Positions 12,367 through 22,975 of a stretch of DNA of 28,295 nucleotides are shown here, piece by piece. The stretch is from the NCBI GenBank assembly GCA_032718475.1, contig JAUCBJ010003468.1, positions 1 through 28,295 of the forward strand, in the 5' to 3' direction. Source of the stretch: Nemertoderma westbladi (Eukaryota; Xenacoelomorpha; Nemertodermatida; Nemertodermatidae). The notes beneath the pieces were generated by a model. That model saw nothing but the letters and a program-made list of their open reading frames with translations. It was not told the DNA's origin and made no database searches. Position numbers and translations under genes: made by a program. Every line of letters begins with the position of its first letter. The first letter of the stretch is position 1.

Positions 12367-12452
12367 CCAACACCTCTCTCTAGTATAGAGTTTATTGTTT
12401 AACTAAACAATTAAACTTTTTTTAAAGGACTAATATTCGATAAAAAAAAAAT

Positions 12453-12470
12453 AAGCGGAAAACACCGCTT
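12453..12470 (+). repeat. Short hairpin flanked by A and T tracts
   Basis: AAGCGG, a six-base loop and CCGCTT form a stem preceded by an A tract and followed by a T tract, so the stem could extend after one mismatch. It resembles an intrinsic terminator in shape, but in an animal genome no such function is implied. Confidence 0.5.
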
Positions 12471-12544
12471 TTTTTCTCTCATTTTCAATTTAGCGAAATT
12501 GCCGAAATTCAACTATTCTGTCCGAGTGGTTGAGTTTTACATGA

Positions 12545-12590
12545 GTTGGCAGGTTTTTAGCAGGAGCGAAGCGAGTGTTAAAATGCCAAC
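12545..12590. repeat. Imperfect inverted repeat
   Basis: GTTGGCA (12545-12551) pairs with TGCCAAC (12584-12590). An inner TTTT pairs with AAAA after a GG bulge. The loop contains GAGCGAAGCGAG. It could be a remnant of a small palindromic transposon. No flanking duplication was identified. Confidence 0.55.
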
Positions 12591-12760
12591 GAGTTCTGCC
12601 TCCTTTCCTTTGTGTCGTAATAAAATCGATTAAAGTCGCTATCTCAATAATTGAATGCCGATAATCGCCTCACAAATGTTGGTGCCCGCACATAAAGGAC
12701 AATGGCGATACTAGCAGCGATTTACTTATTAATGAAAGGAAACCTACTGTAATCGTATCG

Positions 12761-12905
12761 TACTGGACGCAAATCCAATCTTGGCGAATTAATATCCCGC
12801 CTCAATGATAAATTATCAATTTAGGAAAAGGAGCAGTTTACAGTGGCACGTTATTTTAACCAAAAGAATAAACTAAACACAATAGAACAGGTTACAGTTT
12901 TATTT
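12761..12905 (-). mobile_element. G-tract MITE, truncated copy
   Basis: This is the reverse-orientation right half of the element seen complete at 16203-16465 and 27912-28156. Shared blocks include ACTGGACGCAAA, TTGGCGAATTAATATCCCGC, the AACCAAAAGAATAAAC version of the 16-mer core (12858-12873) and GAACAGGTTACAG. The terminal G/C tract and roughly the first 100 bp of the element are missing. Confidence 0.8.
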
Positions 12906-13522
12906 AAGTAACCACAATAATCAGGTTATCACCAGAAAAACCTCACACCGAATCAAAGCAAAATTTTACAGTTAGGACGAGGAAAAACTGCAGATACAGT
13001 AGTTGCTCTACTAACAAGTCAGATTTGTTTTCATTCGTAATAATATAGATTATCCTGACAGTAGATATTGAATAATAACGAAGATCTTATATATTCCAAT
13101 AGTACAGTAACTTACAGCCTGCAGTATATCTTGTTTTAATTAAGCACACATCGACACATGTCCTATCTTGTAATAACGAGGTGAACTAGCGATGAGCTCG
13201 TACCGTTTTCTAATTATCTCGGCGTGGGAAAAACAAAACATCATGAAAGCAGGTAATAGGCCTTATTATTGTATAACTTGAAAGTATATTTATAAAGTAA
13301 GACGTCTTGCTTCTGATAATAAGATGGGCTCTACCAAACGTTATCTGTAAGAACTAACTGAGATTAACACGTAGGCTAATATTCACACTAATGATAAAGA
13401 AGAAGGATGAAAGGTTAGGTACAATTACAGTGGTCGAATGTGGAAGAATAATATTTTATCCTTCGGCCTAATTATGTGTTCCAGAAGTTAACAATACTAA
13501 CGCCGATACAATTAAAGCGGAA

Positions 13523-13690
13523 GACGGGGGCGGGGGGAACTTATCGCAAATAACATCTCGGCGAATAAATACCTCATCTCGGCGAATTAGCAATGTTAAA
13601 TACCCATAAATTAAAGGAAAGGATGCAAAGTTACAGTGGCGCATTATTCTAACCAAAACAATAAACTTGAATCAATAGTACAGGTTACAG
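13523..13690 (-). mobile_element. G-tract MITE, diverged copy
   Basis: A diverged reverse-orientation copy. It starts with a G-rich terminus (GACGGGGGCGGGGGGAAC), then TCGCAAATAAC, CGGCGAATTAG, GGAAAGG, GTTACAGTGGCGC, the exact AACCAAAACAATAAAC core (13651-13666) and ACAGGTTACAG. The far end of the element is absent. Confidence 0.7.
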
Positions 13691-13979
13691 ATGAATTATT
13701 ACGGTGATCAGCTTTTATTTGCATAATTGAGCGCGCTCACTTAACTCTCTGAAAATTATACTTTATGGGATTAGCGTGAAATATACCTTAACTTTATTTC
13801 CTGCAATAAATTGCTAATAATTAGCCTTTCCGTGGTTAGAGCTAACCTATTTATTTGTACCCACTCACTCATTACTTTCGTTAATGTAACAAACAACTCC
13901 GATCGCCTCGGGCAATTGAATTGAAAAACAAAGAAATAAATGTGGTTGTAGATATATACTGTAGAGCATAGATTGTTAA

Positions 13980-14090
13980 TTACTGATATCCAATCCAATT
14001 TGCTACATTGATTAGTTACTGATATCCAATCCAATTTGCTACATTGATTAGTTACTGATATCCAATCCAAGTTACTGCTATCCAATAGCC
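13980..14090. repeat. 36-bp tandem repeat (about 3 copies)
   Basis: Units starting TTACTGATATCCAATCCAA begin at 13980, 14016 and 14052; the first two are almost identical and the third is shortened. A repetitive open frame on the minus strand (ending near 13771) is only a by-product, since 36 is divisible by three. Confidence 0.9.
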
Positions 14091-15346
14091 TATGTATACT
14101 CTTACATCCACCTACCGGGGTTTCCTTATGTTTAATAATGTTCTGAAATATTTATGAGTTGAGACATCAGCTCAACTGCAGAAATAAATCAATAATTTTG
14201 ATTTCTGATTTTCCCAGTACACGCGGGCACTATAATCGCAATAACTACAAATTACGTAGAAACCTTTTCTACGTCGATATTTTATATCTTTTGATTCATA
14301 TAATTACATTTGAGAGATTGAACTAAAATAAACGAATTTATATTTTTGCCTGGGAAAAACTTTAATAACATATTAAGTAGAGCGGCTTAGAAACATAAAA
14401 ATTGTGAGAAACGTGCGCAAATATTTCCAAAGTAGGTCTATTTGTGGGTTTATAGATTGAAAACCCACGCACTCCAAAAAATCTGACCATATTAAATTAG
14501 TTCTTGCAATAAATTGCGTGTTCTTTTCTTTAGCGACATAGAGTTTTACGTAACAACAAGCTTTTACTAACTATTCGTAAGAGTTTTTCCCAAATTTGGT
14601 ACGAAATTATTTAGCTAATTATTCTAAAGAATCACGATTAAATACTCAGCCACTCATTTTGTATGGGGTAAACACAATAACCAAACTGGCTTATTAGTCT
14701 GGCTCATTACATTACTGTCTCTAATGAGTAGTGGTGAGCTGGTGGTTGGACTGGTTCCTCCCAGTTAGGCTATTAATTACGTTTAGGCACAATTGAGTTA
14801 AAAACACATTTCTTAAAGCAAATCACTTGAACTACAGTAATTCAAAACTATAATGGAATGGGGTATGGGGATTACAGCTGCATAACTTTTAAGTATGATT
14901 ATTTATATCTTATACTATAAAGTAATTGATTTCCATTAAAAGTCATGTTGAAAACCTAACCAACCTGAACCCGTTACCCTGAACCCCTCAACCTGAACCC
15001 CTTACCCTAACCAACTTAATTAATTTTAATTTAATTAATTAACTGCTATTGTCTTAGAATCTCGAAGGCCACACGCAAATTCAACTTGGAAAATTTCTAA
15101 ACTTTTTCCAGACTACATGTGTACCAAGTTTGGATAGATTTTATAGAGATTTGTCTGAGTTATTAACGTTTAAAATTGAACACAACAGAACGACAGAACA
15201 ACAGACACACCGATTGAGTTAGTGGTACCCGTATGCTAACCTCGCTTACTTTCGTGGCTTGCCCCACAATTTAGTTTCCAGAGCAACGTAAATTTGTTTA
15301 ACCAATAACAAATGTACTAAAGGAGAGGGAATCATACATTTCATCT
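14091..15346. other. AT-rich region, no genes seen
   Basis: No open frame with recognisable similarity. The only structure noted is a 20-bp sequence (CAACCTGAACCCSTTACCCT) present twice, at 14961-14980 and 14989-15008. Confidence 0.55.
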
Positions 15347-15467
15347 GAAGGGCTGAAGCTAACCAAAACAATAAACAAAGGTAAAGATTCCTCTTTACAT
15401 GGGGCCTTGACTGTAAACAAACCGTAAAGTGAAATATAACTGCAGAAAGTCGGTATACTTCACATGA
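15347..15467 (+). mobile_element. Dispersed repeat family 2, copy 1
   Basis: It shares two blocks with 26173-26292. The block AAGTGAAATATAAC ... GGTATACTTCACATG is in the same orientation. The block GAAGGGCTGAA.CTAACC plus the 16-mer core AACCAAAACAATAAAC (15361-15376) is inverted in the other copy. The core also links it to the G-tract MITE. No ends or target duplication could be fixed. Confidence 0.6.
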
Positions 15468-16194
15468 ACCTCAATGCTGCACCAATAATATTTGCAAGTT
15501 TTTAAAGTAAATAAGCCAATAAAGTAAATGGATATAATGTAGCAAATATGAACCACATTAAGAAATGCCTCTAGGCCAACAATCTAATGTACCACCATGC
15601 TTACTTTACAATATTTATTAAGGGGTGGTGTGTGAACTGTGCCGACCTTATCGCCTTTGTGTCATTGTTAGGAATTCATGGCTAGCTTTTCCTCTTACTC
15701 TACTGTGTAGCCTGCAGCGTACGCACAGCCCTGCCTGCATCCCACGGTCTTAAAGCCTTTAAACTAATTTACAATCAATTAGAGTTCCTGCGATACAATA
15801 GATGGGTATTTGGTTACAGGGCGTCACCCAAGCTATAAGGGGCACAGAGTCGGGCAATAGTCACTGTGTGTGTCAATCACTACCTCGCCATTACGGGAAG
15901 TAAATAAAGCCGCTAACAGCTCACTGCCATTAACTATTTAACACAAAACGACAGTTCAATGTGGTAAACGTACTATTAAAAATGCTAGGCTCCCGCTGAG
16001 AAATATGAGAATGTGTAATTAGGTTAATGGTTAATAAATAAATAATTACTGACAAATTGATGGATTATTAATTCTGCTGATACAAGATCAAAGTTGCAAA
16101 TATCCAGCGGTGATACAACAGGTCTGGGCCTTCGCAGTGCACATCTTGTGAAACATTTCAATTTGGAAAACTGAGTTCGTGTAATTATCGCCCC
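15468..16194. other. AT-rich region, no genes seen
   Basis: Non-coding sequence with no recognisable coding, RNA or repeat feature. Confidence 0.5.
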
Positions 16195-16202
16195 ATACAG
16201 CA

Positions 16203-16465
16203 CAGATAGAGGGGGGGGGGGGGGGGGGGGGGACGGGACTGGACGCAATAAAAATTAATCCCTCTCCAGGGGAAGTTGGACGCAAATAACAGCTGATTAT
16301 TCTCAATAATAAAACTGTAACCTGTTCTATTGTGTTTAGTTTATTGTTTTGGTTAAAATAACGTGCCAGCGTAACCTGCTCCTTTCCCTAAATTGAGAAC
16401 TTAACATTGAGGCGGGATATTAATTCGCCAAGGCGGGTTTTGCTTCCAGTTTCCCCCCCTGTCTC
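16203..16465 (+). mobile_element. G-tract MITE, full-length copy (263 bp)
   Basis: This is a non-autonomous DNA element with terminal inverted repeats. The left end is CAGATAGA plus 22 G, then ACGGGACTGGACGCAA. The right end is TTTTGCTTCCAGTTT, a C tract and TGTCTC, whose reverse complement gives GAGACA-G(n)-AAACTGGA. Flanking 8-bp direct repeats are ATACAGCA (16195-16202) and CTACAGCA (16466-16473), with one mismatch. An 8-bp duplication and a CAG start fit a hAT-like origin. It contains the inverted 16-mer core GTTTATTGTTTTGGTT (16339-16354). No transposase is encoded. Confidence 0.85.
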
Positions 16466-16473
16466 CTACAGCA

Positions 16474-19400
16474 AGCGAAATAAAACATTGCAGCATTTCT
16501 GACATGTTATTGATTAGATTTTAAGCCAAAATGTTTGCTTGCCGGTGCCTCAAACAAGCAATTACATTTATTAGATGCTTTCCCGTGAGCAATGCCATTG
16601 TGGAGAAACAATGACGTGTCATGTGACTCATACTGACCAACCAATCAATAGCTATAATTTGTGGATATGGAATTTATACCCTGAGAGCAAGTTGGATTAT
16701 TAAACATGCGATTATTACGAAGCAATAATTACGGGACGTAAATATTTATAGCGGCCAACACATTGGTTTACGTATTGTAAATCCGTTTTCTGTTGAGACA
16801 ACACCCAAACACACAATTCTATCTGGGTCTTTATTTTAATTATTCTTGGCAAACAATGCAGTATAACCGGACGTGATGAGTAATACTTGATTATAGAGAT
16901 TACGGAATTGATGACGCCTTATATTAGACCAATGGGTGAAGATGGGCTGATATCTAATCCGATATCAAAACATGGGCAGCGGTCAACATAGGTATTAATT
17001 TAAAATAACAACGGTGGGCCTATTATTACTTTATTCAAACACTTCGGGGAACTTCATAGCACTTTGAGGAACACGTGACATTATGTTGGTTGAGTCATTT
17101 ATAACTACGTGTCCCTCCCTGGCCATAATAAAATAATAATGAGCTCCAATAACATCATGTGTACATGGGTCAGTTACCTTAGCTAATGGAAATTCTGTGA
17201 AAACGAATTCGAATGACACAATTCCACTAGAAAGAGCCGAAGCTTAGTAATTCCATTCAACTACACATTGAAGTCAGTTAGATAAAGTCACCTTGATACA
17301 AATAGACGACTAATTGGGTAGGAATTGAAGAGACTTACTGACCTTGGGGAAAATTAACGAGATGGGAAAACAGGCGGGGAAAGTTACCATTCGAGACGGA
17401 ATATAAGGGGAACCTCCAACTGAGCCCTAATGGATAGCGTAGGTATACCCGCACACCGCGATAGCTAAATATGTGTATTAATTAATTATCGGCGTACAGC
17501 GATGTAGGCGGGAGAAGGGAGTGGCTAGATATAGTGGCACTAACAGAGGGATGCCACACAAACGGGTTATAATGAGACTGAATCTAATCAGCCACGGACG
17601 CAGTTAGTCTCCGAATTACCCACCGGGGAATCTTTCAACGAAATTTCTATGGAATTAGTTTTAGTTAGCAGCCTTGGGGACTCTGGAGTTATAATAATAG
17701 AGAATGACATTTAATGCGATTATTGTTTAGTGGGGCAAGCCACATAACTAGAGAAAGGCCTTGGCATACGGATAATTAGTTACCTAGGATATGTCGCTCT
17801 GATGGATGTTATAATTCGTCCTAATCACAATTTGTTGCTGTTTAATCAGTTGCGAGGGATTATACCTTTGTACGAGTAAACTACACAGATATTCATAAAC
17901 CCTGAGCTTGTTCTGTACAATGCGCTGTGGCCTGGGACAATTCATGTAATCGGACTCTTTATGATAACAACGTCGTACTCTAGCACTCGATTGGAGGTTC
18001 GCCTTTAGTACAATACTCGCTTTAGTAGTCTTATAAAGTGCAGTTTTATAAAGTAGCAGTCTTATAAAGTGCTAGATTATATGACTTACTACATTATATC
18101 TTGAACAGGATCAGAACTAAACGCAACACAGAAATAAAAATATTTTGGGTTGGAACTATATAATATTGTATTGCTGACGAATAGTTACCAAATATACCAA
18201 TTGAAATAGATATCCAATAGCGATGCTGCATAGCGCACTACTATGTGCTTTTAATTAAAAAACAAAATAATGTTTATTTCTAAATGAATCGCCATCAATG
18301 ACAGGTACTACAGGAACGTACATACATACATAGGTAATAAACTTAATAAATGCTCAGCTTTTAGGTTAAGCTTCAATGCATCAAGAGTGAAAAATAATTA
18401 AATAAATTAAATTCGTGGCTGCTTTGTTAAATTTATCTAAATTAAAATTAAATTTAAAATATCTCTCTATTAGACTTTTTTTTTGTCAGGCAGATATTAG
18501 ACGTACATACTATTTACAATGCGACCCAAAACAGCTGTTTAGTATCAGCATATAAATCAACCCATTCAATTGATAAACACAGAGCTGTGTTACTGTAAAC
18601 CTTTAAATATGCATAAATATTCATTTACTCACCCCCGGTAGCCAATAATATCTGAACAAAAAATAGCAACAGCTACGAACCTCGTACAGGTAGATATAGA
18701 TACGGTACGGTAAGCCTTAATATATTCATCTGTTACTACAGTGCATCAAAAATAATTAGTTAATCAAATAAACAAAGAAAATCTCCAAATAAATTAAATA
18801 ACGCAAAATTGGGGGACGTTAAAAATCAGAAAAATATTCTAAAAGAAAATATTGACAAGATGCCGAATATATCCCCAAATTAATAATGTCGTCCTACAAA
18901 GACAAAAAGAGACTAAACATTCCGGATATATTCGTATGCGAAATCTTCCTTCGATACAGATATTGCTATAGGAATCCAATTTACAATACAAAACGAGCTA
19001 AACATAATGTGAGTGAAGTTAGTGTCAAAAAGGAATGAAAAAAATATTAAAAGTGCGAAAATCTAAACTAAACGACATGAGAAGCGAGCGGTAGAGAGCG
19101 ACCCTAGAGTTGTCGGTTTATATGGGGGAAATTCTCATGTAAAACCAATTAAAATTAAATATTATTAAAATTAAATTAAAATATTGAATAATAAACCAGT
19201 TAGCTCCGAGGTAAAGTATCGATAAAACCAATACAAGTTGTTAATATTTTTGTTAGAAAGATCGAACATAAAACTTTTGCGTGCGATATAATACAGCATG
19301 AGGGTCAATAATATCGTAATGTAATCCTAAATTTAATAAGATTATAAAAGCCGAGATTACGATTTGTTTTAGATACGAAGAGCTATAGAAGTGTTACACA

Positions 19401-19837
19401 ATAATACCTCAATGAATAATAACAAGATAAGAGCCGGATTAATATGTAACTTACCAATAATTGTATTTCGAAATGGATGAATGTCAACGGAATGGAGGTA
19501 ATTTGGTCGTTTGTTTTTTATTTTGCCGCAACGAGAAACAACAATATGTTTACAAGTAGGTAGGAGCGTTGGGTTTATTTTATTACCCCCGGGGGTTTTT
19601 ATAACTCAGACAGAACAACCGACAACCGACAACATCCTAATTTATATTAAATTGCAGTTCATATCCAATTAGAGACAATTAAGTTAATTCTTATATTTCA
19701 TTTTGAATGTTCAATTAATTTTTTGCCGAAAGTAAAATTATTGATGTTGTTTTTTTCGATCAGATCACATTAAATAGTTACTTTACTAATAGATTTCTCA
19801 AGCGACTAACATTCAGGCTAAAATAAACTAACTGATA
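16474..19837. other. Long AT-rich region, no genes seen
   Basis: About 3.4 kb without a recognisable gene. A 62-codon open frame (17031-17219, minus) shows no similarity I recognise and is short enough to be chance. A small degenerate repeat of TCTTATAAAGTGC-type units occurs at about 18027-18073. GC-rich patches like the exons of the known genes are absent. Confidence 0.55.
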
Positions 19838-21257
19838 TGGAACTGGTCTGGTTCTAAAGAACTCCCGTCCCGGTTCGGTGGAACTAAAGAACTCCCGTCC
19901 CGGTTCGGTGGAACTAAAGAACTCCCGTCCCGGTTCGGTGGAACTAAAGAACTCCCGTCCCGGTGGAACTAAAGAACTCCCGTCCCGGTTCGGTGGAACT
20001 AAAGAACTCCCGTCCCGGTGGAACTAAAGAACTCCCGTCCCGGTTCGGTGGAACTAAAGAACTCCCGTCCCGGTTCGGTGGAACTAAAGAACTCCCGTCC
20101 CGGTTCGGTGGAACTAAAGAACTCCCGTCCCGGTTCGGTGGAACTAAAGAACTCCCGTCCCGGTTCGGTGGAACTAAAGAACTCCCGTCCCGGTGGAACT
20201 AAAGAACTCCCGTCCCGGTTCGGTGGAACTAAAGAACTCCCGTCCCGGTGGAACTAAAGAACTCCCGTCCCGGTTCGGTGGAACTAAAGAACTCCCGTCC
20301 CGGTTCGGTGGAACTAAAGAACTCCCATCCCGGTTCGGTGGAACTAAAGAACTCCCGTCCCGGTTCGGTGGAACTAAAGAACTCCCGTCCCGGTTCGGTG
20401 GAACTAAAGAACTCCCGTCCCGGTTCGGTGGAACTAAAGAACTCCCGTCCCGGTTCGGTGGAACTAAAGAACTCCCGTCCCGGTTCGGTGGAACTAAAGA
20501 ACTCCCGTCCCGGTTCGGTGGAACTAAAGAACTCCCGTCCCGGTTCGGTGGAACTAAAGAACTCCCGTCCGGTTCGGTGGAACTAAAGAACTCCCGTCCC
20601 GGTTCGGTGGAACTAAAGAACTCCCGTCCCGGTGGAACTAAAGAACTCCCGTCCCGGTTCGGTGGAACTAAAGAACTCCCGTCCCGGTGGAACTAAAGAA
20701 CTCCCGTCCCGGTTCGGTGGAACTAAAGAACTCCCGTCCCGGTTCGGTGGAACTAAAGAACTCCCGTCCCGGTTCGGTGGAACTAAAGAACTCCCGTCCC
20801 GGTTCGGTGGAACTAAAGAACTCCCGTCCCGGTTCGGTGGAACTAAAGAACTCCCGTCCCGGTTCGGTGGAACTAAAGAACTCCCGTCCCGGTTCGGTGG
20901 AACTAAAGAACTCCCGTCCGGTTCGGTGGAACTAAAGAACTCCCGTCCCGGTTCGGTGGAACTAAAGAACTCCCGTCCCGGTTCGGTGGAACTAAAGAAC
21001 TCCCGTCCGGTTCGGTGGAACTAAAGAACTCCCGTCCCGGTTCGGTGGAACTAAAGAACTCCCGTCCCGGTTCGGTGGAACTAAAGAACTCCCGTCCCGG
21101 TTCGGTGGAACTAAAGAACTCCCGTCCGGTTCGGTGGAACTAAAGAACTCCCGTCCCGGTGGAACTAAAGAACTCCCGTCCGGTTCGGTGGAACTAAAGA
21201 ACTCCCGTCCGGTTCGGTGGAACTAAAGAACTCCCGTCCCGGTTCGGTGGAACTAAA
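19838..21257 (+). repeat. 30-bp minisatellite (about 48 copies)
   Basis: The unit is GGTGGAACTAAAGAAC then TCCCGTCCCGGTTC (30 bp). It is very homogeneous. Length variants are a 25-bp unit lacking TTCGG and a 29-bp unit lacking one C (CGTCCGG). The first unit (about 19838-19870) is diverged and the last ends in CTAAATACCCC. Since 30 is divisible by three and the unit has no stop in two frames, repetitive open frames (ELKNSRPGSV and TKELPSRFGG repeats) appear; they end where the unit length changes and are not genes. Confidence 0.97.
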
Positions 21258-21894
21258 TACCCCATAACACCTTCCTCAGAGCATACTGACAGCGGAATGG
21301 TAATAATAATTAACAAAAGATAAACATAGAACATCTTTGCATCACTAAAACGTACGAATGCCACTTAAAAGTGCCGAAATCGAAACGGTGAAAAATAATG
21401 AGTGTAAAAAAATAGCTATAATCTATAAATCCACCTTAAATAAACCAGTTAGCACTTTTACACAATTATTTCTAACACATAAAATACACACGACATCGAT
21501 TCCGTAGAGTAATGTTAAACCGAACAAAGTGTTGATTCAATAAGTGGCTGTGAGCGGTGTTGTACATCAATGTTACCAACAGGAGTCGCTAAAAAATGTC
21601 AATTTGTGGTACTTAATTGCGTTGGTGGCGAAGATATAGGTATCTCGTAGTTTAGTAAAATCTAAACAATGAGATCTTGTTTGCGTCGTCTGTATATATA
21701 TATATATATTGTGTTTAATGTATATAATATATGACCACACGATATATAAAAACTAAAAATATACCATACGGGGTCAGTCAGGGGGTGTCGGCAGCACACG
21801 GTACGTAATAAAACAAAAATATATAGCACTAGAAAAATTAAGCGATTTCAAACATATAGACTTCCACTCGCCAGATACATATAAAACGAGAAAC
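21258..21894. other. Spacer between the 30-bp array and MOB2
   Basis: AT-rich, non-coding sequence with a TA microsatellite at about 21693-21709. It may include the MOB2 3' UTR if the polyA site is distal, although no TTTATT (minus-strand AATAAA) was found here. Confidence 0.5.
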
Positions 21895-21900
21895 TTTAAT
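21895..21900 (-). terminator. Candidate polyadenylation signal of MOB2
   Basis: On the minus strand, ATTAAA lies 23 bp past the MOB2 stop. This would give a very short 3' UTR. The match is a variant hexamer in AT-rich DNA. Confidence 0.3.
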
Positions 21901-21922
21901 TTGTTACCAATGTTTGGGATCC

Positions 21923-22936
21923 CTACTTTCTTAAAATCCCGCCGGTGGGCGAGTGGGAGGGCACCGCCACCAGGAGGGTGTCGGCGCAGCCGTGGGGGAA
22001 CCCCAGATCGGTGGGCACACCGCCCCCGTTCAGCCCCATCCCGCAACCACGGATGCCCCCCGACCCGCTCCCTAGTTTCCCCCCCGACCCGCTCCCTCCC
22101 CTTCCCCCCGAACCGCCCCTTCCCCCCGACCCGCCCCCCCACACCCTCTCGCCCCCCGCCGCCAGCCCCACATCCCCCGTGGTGGACGAGTCGTGACTCG
22201 CTACGCTCTGCCGCCTCGTGGAGCCCCCACTCCGAGCGGCGAGCGGCGGCGTGGGGCTCGGGTTGAGTCCGAAGTATCCGAGAGAATCGAGTTTCTCCTC
22301 GAGATCTCGTAGCACCAAAAGCTCATCGTTATCAATAAGGCTAAAAGAACGATTAATGGCGACCAGATGGATAAACAACATATTTAAATGTTCGTGAAGT
22401 CCGACATTAAGGATTGTTCGACTGTGAGCGCAGTACATGTGGGACAGAACCTGGAAAGTCGCGCGGAATACTTTTTTAACGTAAACCTCGAAATTAGGAG
22501 GGAATTTATTGCCGTATTTGGTAGGGAACAGGGATTCGTCGGAGATGAGGGCCTGGCAGCCGCTCAACGCCGTGTCTATGTAGTGCGGGGCCGCGACCGA
22601 AGTCGGTTTGTTTTTATTTCGGTCCAGGGGCAGCAGGTAAACGGTGCCGCAAGGAGCCGACATGTTGGGGCAGATCGACGGCGTGCAGACCACCGAGATC
22701 GCCCCGAACAGATCGTTTGTATGTTTGAAAAGCGCTACGGCGGAGGATGCGAGCCACTCATTGGGACTGATCCCCGAGGGAAGGGCTAATATTGATTCCA
22801 TGTTGATCTCGACGGCCATTCGATTGAGGAACGGCGGCTCCAAATACAGTCGCTCCTCCTTCACACACAGGTTGTTGTCGGTGGCGCCAGACTTATCAAC
22901 TCGTCTTTCCGTCGCCTTGTTAAACAACCATTCCAT
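21923..22936 (-). CDS. MOB2: MOB2-like NDR kinase activator, complete and intronless
   Basis: A 337-residue Mob/phocein-family protein. MOB2 proteins bind the N-terminal regulatory region of NDR-type (STK38) kinases and compete with MOB1, acting in Hippo-related signalling and cell morphology. The N-terminus MEWLFNKA, EERLYLEP (28-34) and NEWLASS (59-65) resemble vertebrate MOB2 more than MOB1. The zinc site is complete: Cys84 and Cys89 (C-X4-C) and His166 and His171 (H-X4-H in SHMYCAHS). LFPTKYGNKFPPNFE (136-150) and HEHLNMLFIHLVAINRSF (181-198) complete the fold. After about residue 217 comes a tail of about 120 residues, first Ser/Thr/Pro-rich, then strongly Gly/Ser-rich (about 255-305), much longer than usual for the family. 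The ATG at 22936 is chosen because the conserved MEWL start follows it directly. The tail has no recognised domain; it might hide a splice site, but the frame is open to TAG at 21923. Confidence 0.93.
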   Translation of the reverse strand: MEWLFNKATERRVDKSGATDNNLCVKEERLYLEPPFLNRMAVEINMESILALPSGISPNEWLASSAVALFKHTNDLFGAISVVCTPSICPNMSAPCGTVYLLPLDRNKNKPTSVAAPHYIDTALSGCQALISDESLFPTKYGNKFPPNFEVYVKKVFRATFQVLSHMYCAHSRTILNVGLHEHLNMLFIHLVAINRSFSLIDNDELLVLRDLEEKLDSLGYFGLNPSPTPPLAARSGGSTRRQSVASHDSSTTGDVGLAAGGERVWGGGSGGRGGSGGRGGSGSGGKLGSGSGGIRGCGMGLNGGGVPTDLGFPHGCADTLLVAVPSHSPTGGILRK

Positions 22937-22941
22937 AACGA

Positions 22942-22975
22942 TGACGTCACGATCCTAGTTGGCTCAATGACGTCA
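22942..22975. promoter_or_regulatory. Pair of perfect CRE palindromes upstream of MOB2
   Basis: TGACGTCA occurs at 22942-22949 and 22968-22975, both within the longer match ATGACGTCAC. The copies are 26 bp apart and lie 6 and 32 bp upstream of the MOB2 ATG. TGACGTCA is the consensus site for CREB/ATF bZIP factors. There is no TATA box nearby, so a TATA-less, CRE-driven core promoter with a very short 5' UTR is an inference. Confidence 0.7.

Larger units (their letters stand above)
11810..12760. other. Gene-free region with hairpins and a G-quadruplex motif
   Basis: No coding sequence is recognisable downstream of MCM5. Local structure includes a G-rich run (12342-12366) and two inverted repeats (12453-12470 and 12545-12590), listed separately. 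Confidence 0.6.

Noticed and set aside
13771-14085. Minus-strand open frame with repeated LDWISVTNQCSK
   Set aside because: It is produced by the 36-bp tandem repeat, with no recognisable domain.
16024-16306. Short minus-strand open frames with poly-proline
   Set aside because: The proline run is the G tract of the MITE read on the other strand.
17031-17219. 62-codon minus-strand open frame
   Set aside because: It has no similarity I recognise and AT-rich composition unlike the real exons here, and is short enough to occur by chance.
19963-21024. Overlapping open frames with ELKNSRPGSV or TKELPSRFGG repeats
   Set aside because: These are by-products of a stop-free 30-bp tandem unit. Frames end whenever a 25- or 29-bp unit occurs, and there are no flanking unique coding sequences.
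21901-22266. Proline-rich plus-strand open frames opposite the MOB2 tail
   Set aside because: They are the complement of the Gly-rich MOB2 coding sequence. The Mob domain frame on the minus strand is the supported one.
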